In this document: positions 53,751-63,100 of the stretch, one piece after another
How the letters are laid out: each line of letters opens with the position of its first letter
Position numbering within the stretch: position 1 is the stretch's first letter
Source: Gracilaria gracilis
Taxonomy: Eukaryota; Rhodophyta; Florideophyceae; Gracilariales; Gracilariaceae
Direction: 5' to 3'
Assembly (NCBI GenBank): GCA_030374805.1
Contig: JARGSG010000203.1
Location: forward strand, 706,734 to 770,733
DNA length: 64,000 bases
Position numbers and translations under genes: made by a program
The notes under the pieces: model-generated
What the model was told of the DNA's origin: nothing
The model's input: the letters and a program-made list of their open reading frames with translations, nothing else
Database searches by the model: none

Positions 53751-55272
53751 TTACGATGGACAATGAATAGACTTCCAGTGAGTGATTTCGTCATCAGATC
53801 CGCATGGTTCTGCTTTGAAGAGACAAAGTGAATAGTCCACCACTCTTTCTCTGACTGCGTCTAACACATGATTGAAACGAATATCAACGTGTTTGACTCT
53901 TCTCATGCCAAGATATTCTTTAGACCACTGAATCGCACCCAAGTTGTCTTGGCGAACGGGAATAGGTTCCAAAAGCGGCATTTCAATCTCTTGCATGACA
54001 TTATGTACCCATTGTACTTGACGTATGCATTCTGACAAAAGCATAAAACTCAGCTTCCGAAGTTGACAGTGCTGTTGATTTTTGAAGTTTAGAGCTCCAA
54101 ATAATTGGAAAGCCTCCAATACTGATGTAGTGACCATCCCCTAGACCGACGCCTTTCAAGGTCTCTGCCCCAATCTGCATCAGACCAAGCTTCAATGTTC
54201 ATCATTAAGTCTTTCTGCAGTCGTAGAGCAAAGTTTCGAGTGCCTTTTAAGTAGCGAACAACATTCTTGAGCGAATTCCAATGCACTGGCCTTGGCGATG
54301 AGGCAAACTTTCCAAGGAGTGAGACAGCTGTAGCGAGTTCTGGGCGAGTGCGAGTGCTCAAGAACAGTAAAGACCCAAGCGCTTCCCTGTAAGGTACATT
54401 TGCCATATGTAGAGACTCTTCTTCCGTTGCTGGAATTCTTGGTTCATACAGACAGTGACCATCTGGCAATGGATGTGACAAAGGTGTAGCAGATTCCATG
54501 TTACATATAGATATAATACTGTCAATTAGTGGCTGTTGGTGCAAGTACACTGCAAAATCAGTCTCTTTGATGGAGACACCTAAGTACAGGTCAGTACGAT
54601 CCAAGATCGCTCACGTCATAATGGTCTGAAAGTTTTTTGCTTTGTCCAAGTTGTAAGAGTTGGGGGCCCAAATATACAGATATCATCAACGTAGGCCAGA
54701 ACTATGACAAAGTTGTCCCCACGGGAATAAGTAAACATGCAAGGATGAGATACTGCCTGCTGAAATCCAATTGACTTCAGATAAGAAGAAAGATTCTCGA
54801 ACCAAAGCCTCGGAGCTTCTCGAGTTCCGTAGAGCGATTTCACCAGCTTCACTACTCGGCCATCGGCCTCCGGAACTCCCGGTATTTTTGGAAGTCTAAT
54901 CCAGATTCGGTTGTCTTCTGGAATAGAAGCATGTAAAAATGCACCCTTGATATCGACATGCTGGCGATCCCAACCTTTAGCGATTGAAACGGCGAGAACT
55001 AGTCGAAAGAGTTCAAAGTTCAGAACTGGTGCATACAGTTCAGACTTGTTACATTCTTTTTGAAAGTTTCCTCTTGCTACGAGACGTGCCTTAAAACGAG
55101 ATGGTGAGCCATTATGATCTCGTTTGAGTCGAAGAATAATGCCAGATGGGATGGGCTTCCTGTGATCATGGTCTGCATCTATGTATGTGCCAAGTTTCAG
55201 AATCGTTTCAAATTCTTTCCTAATCCCTTCCATCCAATATGATGCCTCGGGAGACTTCAAGGCCTGCCTCAA
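53751..55272 (-). pseudogene. copia E reverse transcriptase-RNase H, truncated
   Basis: 54616-55272 holds SRFKARLVARGNFQKE, WDRQHVDIKGAFLHASI, KLVKSLYGTREAPRLWF and VLAYVDDICIFGPP, the standard copia reverse transcriptase order with an intact YVDD. After frameshifts, DLYLGVSIKETDFAVYLHQQ and VPYREALGSLLFLSTRTRPEL continue at 54089-54604. RNase H pieces (ALSTSEAEFYAF; KHVDIRFNHVLDAV) follow to 53800. Nothing N-terminal to reverse transcriptase remains. Confidence 0.85.
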
Positions 55273-55456
55273 AGTTGGTTCATCTCCTGTGCTGATTTCA
55301 GATGGTAGTATTTGATTGCAACGGTGACAACTTGATATTGATAAATATGGTCTTCAGGGACTCAGTTCAACCCGCACCCCATGGATTGACAGACAACTTG
55401 CGACTTGGTATCGTCAATTCACAGCAAGCAGACTGCCGGGCGTTGATTACGCAGAC

Positions 55457-57311
55457 ATGGACCTGCTGTATCGGGGACTAGTGTCGGAACGAAGTCAAGT
55501 ATCTCAGAATGATGCGGAGAAAAGCTCTGAAGCTCATTTAATACATGGCGACTTTCGCATAGATAACTTGGTCTTTCACAAGTCAAAGCCAGTATGCCTA
55601 GCTGTATTAGACTGGGAACTTGTTTCAATCGGAAACCCTACAGCCGACTTGGCATCATTTCTAACTCCATATCACATGCCAAAAGAAGCTTCTTTCGTTC
55701 CAATATTGCGCTCAATGGCGTTTTCCTCACCGCGGCCGATAGGGATCCCAAGAGAAGAGGACATTCTTGCACAGTATTTGAACGACACCGGAGTCGAAAG
55801 GAATAGGATTCTCTCGGACTTGAGAATCTATCTTTCATTTGCTTTGTTTAAGTTTGCTGCAATCATCTATGGAATACAGCATCGCACTGTCCAAGGAAAC
55901 GCAGTTTCCACACATGCGACTACTCTTGTGAAGCAAGTGCATTGCTTCGTTCATGGTGGATTAGATATGTTGAGGATGAGTTCAAACCTCGATCTAAGCG
56001 AAGCGTTGCTATCGTCATCGAGAAGCGGGTCCCTCTTGCTCAACAAAGTAATCAGCTTCATAGCTCAAGAAGTTGCACCTCTGGAAGAAAATTATTTCGC
56101 TCATGTTAGATCTTCAAGGCGTTGGGAACCGTGGGAGCCATTAGAGCCCCTAAAACAAAAAGCTAAAGATGCGGGATTGTGGAATTTCTTCTTGCCGAAA
56201 GAGCTTGGAGGGACATTATCTGCGGTTGAGTATGCGCCAATTGCCGAGATGACTGGAAGATACCTATTTGCCGCTGAGGTGTTTAACTGCTCGGCGCCGG
56301 ACACAGGTTAGTGCTCAAATATATTCCATATTCAAACATCAGTGTGTTTCTTTCCAAGATGCTGACTAGCTTTATGCTTTTGATACGCATTCGGTAGGTA
56401 ACATTGAACTTCTGTCAAGATTCGGCAATGAGAGACAGAAGCGAAAGTGGCTTATTCCCCTCTTGAATGGAGATATTCGGTCGTGCTTTGCAATGACTGA
56501 ACCAGAAGTCGCTTCATCGGATGCAACGAATCTTTCTACTCGAATCGAGTCTAGAGGGACTGATTATTCTATAACAGGACGCAAATGGTGGGCTAGTGGT
56601 GCGATGGACAAGCGGTGCAAGGTCATCCTCCTCATTGGGAGAGGACCAGAGAGCACACTGCTGCACAACAAACATAAGCAGCACTCGATAATACTGATAC
56701 CGATGTCAACACCAGGTGTAACAGTGTTGAGGCCACTTATGGTCTTTGGATACGATGACGCACCTCATGGACACGCTGAAATTGAATTCAATAATGTCTG
56801 TGTGGACAAATCTGAAGCCTTACTGCACACAGAAGGTGGGGGGTTCGAGGTAGCTCAAAGCCGCCTCGGTGGTGGTAGATTGCATCATTGTATGAGGTTA
56901 ATTGGATGTGGTGAACGAGCCTTGGAGTTGTTGATCAATCGTTCGAAAGGGAGGCATGCCTTCGGTAAAACATTTTTGAAGAATGATGCCGTCCTACAAC
57001 TGATAGGAGAGTGTAGATGTAATTTGGAAGCTGCACGTAGCACTACACTGCGCGCAGCATCAGCGTTGGACAGCGGGAATGTACAGGAAACACGTCGCCT
57101 GATCGGCGTTGCAAAAGTACTCGTTCCGCGATTGGTTTCAGAAGTAATTGACCGGGCTATACAGGTCCATGGGGGTTTGGGTGTTTGCCAAGACTCTATC
57201 TTGAGCATTTTCTTCGTGCATGCGAGAAGCCTGCGGATTGCAGACGGTCCGGACGAAGCCCATTTGTTGAACTTGGCAAAGATGGAAGTGAAGTCTAAAG
57301 CAAAGTTGTAA
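55457..57311 (+). CDS. ACAD10/11-like acyl-CoA dehydrogenase with partial kinase domain
   Basis: Two exons, 55457-56306 and 56398-57311 (587 codons from this ATG), spliced at CAG|GTTAGT and GGTAG|GTAAC. Exon 1 starts in an APH/choline-kinase-like domain (LIHGDFRIDNLVFH, the HGD catalytic loop; AVLDWELVSIGNP, the DW metal site). The acyl-CoA dehydrogenase domain follows from about residue 200: WNFFLPKELGG, CFAMTEPEVASSDATN, ITGRKWWASGAMD, SRLGGGRLHH, RKTF-like FGKTF and HGGLGV. It ends KSKAKL, where AKL is a peroxisomal PTS1-type signal. Full ACAD11 proteins carry an N-lobe before HGD; here it is missing and the frame upstream reaches a stop at about 55329 (codons such as RQLATWYRQF extend the domain to there). 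The 5' part is cut where copia E begins. Activity as a 4-hydroxyacyl-CoA enzyme is family inference. Confidence 0.82.
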
Positions 57312-57850
57312 TTCCCGTTGCAAGAACGAGGATAGCTGCCGTGGAATAGAAGAGAAGTGGGTAGACACCCCTCGCCAGCTGTGGTAGACTGATGAAGAGC
57401 TGTTTGAAGTTGCAGTGAAGAAGAAGTCGTTACAGTTGGGCCAACCTAAGAACCCAGAAGCAAAAGGTCAATCCTTGCCAACTGGGTACAAAGGTAGCGA
57501 ACGACACCTCCGTACCTTCGTACAACGGGTAAGACGCCAGCCCTCTCACTTGCGCTCTGCAGTCTATCCTGAAACTGCAGCGATAAATACCAGAAACGAG
57601 CCGTGTAAGGTTAACGTTTACCGTTGGTAGGTGCCATGCTGGCCCCGGGTGCTGGCCCTATCGTTTGAAGCAGGCTCTTGATAATCCGATTGCAGACCAG
57701 TTGAAAGTTCCTATTGACTTCTCGGAAGTAAAAGAAGGGTATCAACAAGAAACAAGCGAAAACGTTTGCTTCTTTCTCTACCACACGGAATCCAACATTC
57801 AGTGTCACAGAGAGAAGCAGAAGTGGTTCCTTCACAACCGTTTGTCGGAC
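57312..57850. other. No gene seen
   Basis: 3' region of the ACAD-like gene. Short ORFs only. Contains one TACCAACGGTA site on the minus strand (57619-57629). Confidence 0.5.
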
Positions 57851-57869
57851 ATTCTCCTTGGCTGCACCT

Positions 57870-58705
57870 CCTTTGGAACTCTCTCTCTCTTCTATGAGCG
57901 CACTAGCTTAATTGTGACTTGGTTCGGAACGTTTCTGTTCAAAGAAACACTCACAAGGAAAGCCAACACTCTAGCGGGCCACTTTCTGACTATACTACTG
58001 TAGCAGCGGATTGTTCTTGGCGTTCTCGACGAGAAGGTAGACATAAACGCCTGGACAACGTTCTCTTGGGGCATCGCAGAAGGTAGTGACCAACGTCGTT
58101 CAGAACCCCTGGTCTACAATTACATACCAACTTCTTTCCACGCAAATGAGACCCAAGAGGATGTAAGCTTGGCGTGTATCCCACGTAAATTTGTGCCAAA
58201 GCGGTTTCTGCTTCTCTCTGAGAAAGAATGTTCTCAAAGCGCTTCGGTATTTCTGAAATCAGCGGGGTGGATTTGGACTTCCATTACACTCTCCTACGCA
58301 CCTCTGCAAGATCTATCAGGATAATTATCTGTTCTTGAAATGGAGTGTTCCATGCTTGTTTGTCCAAGTTATCCACCAGCTCATTCCTTGGGATACCACA
58401 GTGACTCGGTACCAAAATAACATGTACCGGGCATAAAGTACCAACGGTACCCAGTTCTGATAACAATTTTGAAGTCTGCTGCACAAACAAAGTACGGTTG
58501 TTGCCGAACCGGAGATTGTAGATTTTCCATAACACTTCGGGAATCAGTGACTATCCTGACAACTCCTCTCCAACCCACTCTTGCCTTTTCCAGCAGACGC
58601 ATAGTCGCAGCCTTTATCGCAGTTGCTTCTGCTATAAACGAAGATACTCCGATTCCTGCTGGTATCAGTTTGTTCTCGGGTTGTTGAAGAGAGCGCCACC
58701 ACATC
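57870..58705 (-). pseudogene. LINE-type (non-LTR) 3' end: RNase H and Cys/His tail
   Basis: Reading on the minus strand: IAEATAIKAATMRLLEKA and VRIVTDSRSVMENLQSP (58500-58640; the Glu and DS of RNase H I) lead to ILVPSHCGIPRNELVDNLDK (about 58360-58425; the W.PSH.gi.GNE.AD.lAk motif). Then comes CNCRPGVLNDVGHYLLRCP (near 58090-58150; a C.C......H.l..C zinc motif as at the end of LINE ORF2). The tail SIVRKWPARVLAFLVS is near 57960-58010. Frameshifts break it. No reverse transcriptase is in the window, so it is 5'-truncated. Confidence 0.7.
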
Positions 58706-58869
58706 GCATACGAACCACCACCGACTGTGGAATCTTAAGTGCCTTCATGTTCAATTTGTCGCCATCTTCATCTATAATTTCTCTTCCCCCCGGTGTCATT
58801 CCATATGCGAACACAAAACGATCATCATACTTAATAACCATGTCCGGTCTGCGTCTATGTTTGAAAGTC

Positions 58870-59145
58870 CCTCACCTGCTGTTCCAAACGAACTCTTTGG
58901 AACTCTTTTGTTTGGAAAGAGGTTAGTTTGTGATTGTCGTCCAGGAGTACTGAATGATGTTGAGCACTATGTGCTGAGATGTCCAAAAAGAACGCTTGGT
59001 AGACGACTTTGCTTGCCGCCCCTTCGTGAACGCCGGAATCTTGTTGTTTCTGATATCATCCGAAAATGCCCTGAAAAGGTGCTGGCCTTCTTAGTGAGAG
59101 AGCGTTTCTTTCACAAGAAACGCTCTACATTTGGCTGTAATTAAG
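58870..59145 (+). pseudogene. Second LINE 3' tail, opposite strand
   Basis: Plus-strand VCDCRPGVLNDVEHYVLRCP, then IIRKCPEKVLAFLVRE, a diverged copy of the tail at 57870-58150 read on the other strand. Only the Cys/His tail is present. The two copies thus form an imperfect inverted pair separated by about 0.7 kb. Confidence 0.7.
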
Positions 59146-59149
59146 CTAG

Positions 59150-60971
59150 ATGTACCCATAATTGAAAGATTGTAACTGCCCGCATCCGCTTTCGAAAAAG
59201 AGCGTTATTGGGTCTTATAAAACCCGACATAAGTTCGATGAGTCAGCGTACCACGTTCAAAGAAAAAAAAGAGGGAAAGAAAGCGACCACAACAAAGAGA
59301 CACATGTGCTGCCAACAGAGGTCTTCATTTCGTATCGAGGTCTCAGAAGTTGAACATTGAAATAGAGCAGAACCGAGCGCAGATATGTACCACTCCTCGC
59401 CACCCAACGTCAAATACAAAATATCGGTCACAAGAAGCAAGAAGATGAAAACCTCTTAGACAGAGCGATATCATGGAGTCTTGAAGCGAACGAACAAAGG
59501 ACTCGCCAAATTTTGCGATGCAGTACTTGCCTTCTTCTCCCACTTCAAACACAGGAAGAACGCGTGAAGGTAGTTTGCCCAGTCGGATAGGAACCAGAGA
59601 AGGTATTATCTGATAATTGTTAGACTTTGCCCTCCAAATCTTGAGAACAAGAGTACGTAAATCCCGATGGCCACTGCATTACCCAGCACAGCTCCAGCTA
59701 CAAAGAACTTTGTCGCCCTGCCCTTGAACCCAAGGCAATCCCTGCAGCATAAAAAGCAAAATGCAAACAAACCAAGTAGTAGAGAAAGCAGGAGTCCAAT
59801 GAAAAAGCACATGCGTTACTTGGTTTACTATCGCCGGTGCTGCCAGGACGAGTGTTTTCATTCAAGATGACTGAGTGTGAAAGGTGTTCCGAAACGAGTT
59901 GCTGCGCTGGGCTCTGGCTGCTGTTGGGTGTTGCTTTGTGCTCATCATTCGGAGATTCGTTCATCTTTTCGACAAGCACCTGCTTTGGAATTGGGGCCCT
60001 TCCTCAATGTTCGTGAAGGAGGCGGTCGAGGGGGGTTGCACTTTGTGCAGAGTAGATATAGGCATAAACGAAACTTTCTGATTGTCATCATGGGCCAAGG
60101 ATCCCCGGTCATTCTGTTTTGCTGTAGAGACGGTTTTAGTAAGTTTCGCCTTCGGAGTGGTCTGGAATAAGACTTGGATCAACATCAACTTCTTTCGCAT
60201 CATTCAAAATAGTTTGCTCCGTTCAAACCTGGGCTGATGGTAGACCGCCGACGCTTTGCTCCTTTCGTCCTTTCGCACTGTATAGCATATCCTGATTGTA
60301 TCGTGCGACATGCTTGCTAACTGGTACCAACGGAACACAGTTTGAATGCAACGAACGCATTCTTTCCAATGAGCGCAGAGTGGATGTGCCGTTGACTCCA
60401 CAGCCATATGATACGAAGAGCGGAAGCGATGTTGGAATAGTTTGCATCTGGGCATGTTTGCAGTTCGCGTAGCGTGCCACTTGCTAGCTAGTAGAGAAGG
60501 TTGTGAGGTGCGAAAGCCATGCAGGAATCAAAAAACGACGTACCAACGGTAGCGGTAAAGGCCAGGCTACCATCGCAGATTGTTACGAATAGTTGCACAA
60601 TGGACCAAAAAGGGTTTCGATGATGGTTGTCGAACGCGGTATCGCACCGACGACGGTGTTGTGGAGGCCGCCAACGCAGGAATGTGCAACGGTAGCAGAA
60701 CAGCCGATGTTTGGTTCGGAGCGTGCAAAGTTGGCAACGGCCGACTGTTGCGAGGCCGTACACAGCCGAGCTGGCTAGTAAGCGTGTTGTACACGAGACA
60801 CAGGCATTCGACGCCGTGAACGGTGCGGCAAAAAGGCGCTTCTGCAAGCGCCGTGCGGTTGTAATTGAGCGCGCGAGCTGGAGACTGAAGATGAAGGGTT
60901 TGAGAGCGGCGACAGCAACAGAAAGGGGAAGCAAGCCATGAGCACGCGCGCTGTCACAGAAGCAGTTGATC
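59150..60971. other. No confident gene
   Basis: A minus-strand ORF at 59606-59812 (68 aa; two hydrophobic segments, FFIGLLLSLLLGLFAFCFLC and FFVAGAVLGNAVAIGIYVLL) could be a small membrane protein. An intron-like stretch (GTAACGC to GCTGCAG, about 59752-59830) overlaps it, so its structure is unresolved. The rest carries short overlapping ORFs only. Two near motifs, at 60324 and 60541, are noted under findings. Confidence 0.4.
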
Positions 60972-61859
60972 ATGTCTCACAAAGCGGCGGCGTCCTACTC
61001 GGTGCCAACGGCGACTACAAGAGCAAGCACGTTGACAAAAGGCATACAGAGACACAACTCGGAGGAACTGACTGCGATTGACATATCGGCGGCGCGCGGT
61101 GGTTGCAAGCTGCTGCGCGGCATGAACCCCGTGTTGGTGGAGAAGACGTTGTTGTGGCCTTGCAGCTCGTGCGACCTGACGTTTCTGGCGGGGTACTCGT
61201 GGGTACTGTCGCCGCGCGCGCTGCTGGGATGGCGCGTGCTGATGGTTGTGTACGTGGTGGTGACGCTGGTTGTGATCGGGCTGTCGGACATTGCTCGCGT
61301 GTACAGCTTGTCGTTCGGTATCTACTGCGCGCAGCTGGTGAGCTGCTGCGCGTGCGTGGCGTGCAGTTGCATGTCCGTGCTCGGGCGGCGGAAACGGTTT
61401 CCGAAGCGAGCGAGCAGAGGGCGGAAGAAGGCGGCGCAAGTAGTGGACACGGCGTGCATCATGCTGGTGCAAAACGTGCTAGCGCTGAGTGTGTACAACG
61501 ACATTGTGGTGGCGACGCGCGACCACGTGAGCGCGACGAGCCAGGCAAGCTTCAAGCTGCTTCACTGGTACAACGTGCTGCCCGGCGGCGGCGAGCTCAT
61601 CGTGGGCTGCGCGCAGTTTGAGGCGCGCCACTTCTCGCCGCTGCTGGCGCTCAAGGCGCTGGCGCTGGCGTCGGCGTTCGCGGCGCGCTACGTGCCATGG
61701 CTGCCGCGGCTGCCGCAGCTGTACGACGACGTCTGGCACGACGACAGCTGCGCCGCCGCGCTGCTGGTCGTGTTGCAGATGGCCATCATCGGCACGCTGA
61801 GCGCGCTGGCCGTGCTGGGCGCGCAGAAAGCGCGCCAGGCGCTTATCCGACGCATGTGA
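60972..61859 (+). CDS. Multipass membrane protein of unknown function
   Basis: 295 aa. The frame is open six bases further through a TTG, but the first ATG is 60972. Hydrophobic segments: VLMVVYVVVTLVVIGL (about 90-110), YCAQLVSCCACVACSCM (120-140), VDTACIMLVQNVLALSVYN (165-185), a weaker ALKALALASAFAARY, and ALLVVLQMAIIGTLSALAVL near the C-terminus. An Arg/Lys-rich loop (LGRRKRFPKRASRGRKKA) sits between the second and third. No family is recognised. The gene is strongly GC-rich, with many G/C third positions unlike its neighbours. Confidence 0.65.
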   Translation: MSHKAAASYSVPTATTRASTLTKGIQRHNSEELTAIDISAARGGCKLLRGMNPVLVEKTLLWPCSSCDLTFLAGYSWVLSPRALLGWRVLMVVYVVVTLVVIGLSDIARVYSLSFGIYCAQLVSCCACVACSCMSVLGRRKRFPKRASRGRKKAAQVVDTACIMLVQNVLALSVYNDIVVATRDHVSATSQASFKLLHWYNVLPGGGELIVGCAQFEARHFSPLLALKALALASAFAARYVPWLPRLPQLYDDVWHDDSCAAALLVVLQMAIIGTLSALAVLGAQKARQALIRRM

Positions 61860-61910
61860 TCTTGCGATGAGATACTGATACTGTAAACATACGCTGTAAA
61901 TGCATTCGCA

Positions 61911-61912
<2 letters not shown>

Positions 61913-61952
<40 letters not shown>

Positions 61953-62104
61953 TGTTGGCGGCAACAAGTGGCCGCCCGTGCGTTGGAACAGGTTGGAACA
62001 GGTTGGAACAGGTTGGAACAGTGTCCGCAGCTGGCTCAGCGCAGCCAGCGAGTGCCAGCACACAACATCGCAAGAGCGGGCGTCGCCCCCCCCCCCCCCC
62101 CCCC
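61913..62104. repeat. Simple repeats: (GCC)n, a decamer array and a C run
   Basis: (GCC)n at about 61914-61952; four tandem GGTTGGAACA-type decamers at 61981-62020; a run of 19 C at 62086-62104. These lie just past the membrane protein's stop. Confidence 0.9.
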
Positions 62105-63095
62105 ACCCGTAAAAACCCACGCGCCGTGGCCCGCACACGTGTGCGCGCTGTAGAGCGTCGCTTCTCAAACGCGCGTGCGCGTATGAAAGCGCCGCGTCGA
62201 GGTACAAAGGTACCACGCCGCAGCGCGTCGTGCTAATACTCACGGCGCGCCGTCGCGCGAAAAAAAGGCCACGCATGAAGACGCGCTTTTGCCGCGCGCA
62301 ACCGCCACAACGCGCCGCACGTACGAAGGTAGCCAGTCGCTGGCCCGTTTAGAAGCGCCGCCGCGCGCGCGCGCGCACCACAGGGGAGGTGTCGTGCGGG
62401 GGCCGGGCCCTCCCCCCCCCTATATCCGCCAGTGCGGCGTTGGCCCGGTTACGGCTCACCCCGGGCGTGGGCTGGCGCGGAGAGGCGCGCCTAGATAAGC
62501 TCTAAGCGGGCCAAAACAAACGCGTCGAATGAGCGGTTGGCGCGAGCGCCTCGCCGTCGTTCCACCGTTCCACCGCGTTCCACATGCACGCGCGCCGTTG
62601 GCGCTCATACACAGCGTCGTTTGGGGCGCGACCTTTGCCACGTGGCACTGGCACGCGCCGGTAGCGCGTTGGCGAACGGTCCAACTGCGCGCGGCGCGCA
62701 CACTGTGCCGGCGGCCAATGGGCGGCGTGCGCCCCGTCGCGTGCTTCCGTTGGTCAGCTTTTAAGCGTTGCCGCCGGTGTCCCTCCATGGCATTCTGAAG
62801 TCTGCCGGTACGCGCATCGCCGCCGCTTTGGCGCGCTCGTCGCCGCGCTTTGGCGCGCCTTTTGCGCGCTTTGGCGCGTTTGGCGCGCGCCCCTTTGCTT
62901 TGGCGTTGCGCTTCCCGCTTGGCTGTGTCGCTTTCCCGCTTGGCTGTTTCGCCTTTTCGCTCGTCTGTGTTTAGCTTCCCGCTTCGGCGGGTTGGCTCCC
63001 TGGTCGGCGCTTTACTTTCTGCGTATATGTACAAATCCGTGCAGCAAAAGCGCCGCTAAACTAGCGCCGCGATTAGTCGACAAAATCCCAATCGC
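62105..63095. other. GC-rich intergenic, repeat-laden
   Basis: Very GC-rich with many GGCGCGCC/GCGCGC palindromes. 62815-62905 has irregular repeats of GCTTTGGCGCG, and 62910-62960 has CCCGCTTGGCTGT units. ORFs here are Arg/Ala low-complexity and I do not support them as genes. Confidence 0.6.
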
Positions 63096-63100
63096 TTGGC

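Larger units (their letters stand above)
53414..55310 (-). mobile_element. 5'-truncated Ty1/copia element (copia E)
   Basis: On the minus strand, the surviving part is reverse transcriptase, RNase H, polypurine tract and 3' LTR. The 3' LTR (53414-53712) runs TGTGATAACC ... ATGCCGACA, i.e. TG..CA. The adjoining polypurine tract on the minus strand is AGGTCGAGGGGGGG. Gag, protease, integrase and the 5' LTR are absent. The break falls at about 55275-55330, where the ACAD-like gene begins. Confidence 0.8.

Noticed and set aside
60488-60973. 161-codon minus ORF upstream of the membrane gene
   Set aside because: No motif and covers the likely promoter of the plus-strand gene.
61103-61621. 172-codon plus-strand ORF and minus ORFs over the membrane gene
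   Set aside because: Shadows in a GC-rich gene where stop codons are rare; only frame 60972-61859 has membrane segments.
62456-63034. Arg/Ala-rich 192-codon ORF and plus-strand overlaps
   Set aside because: Composition follows the GC-rich repeats and all frames stay open. No motif.
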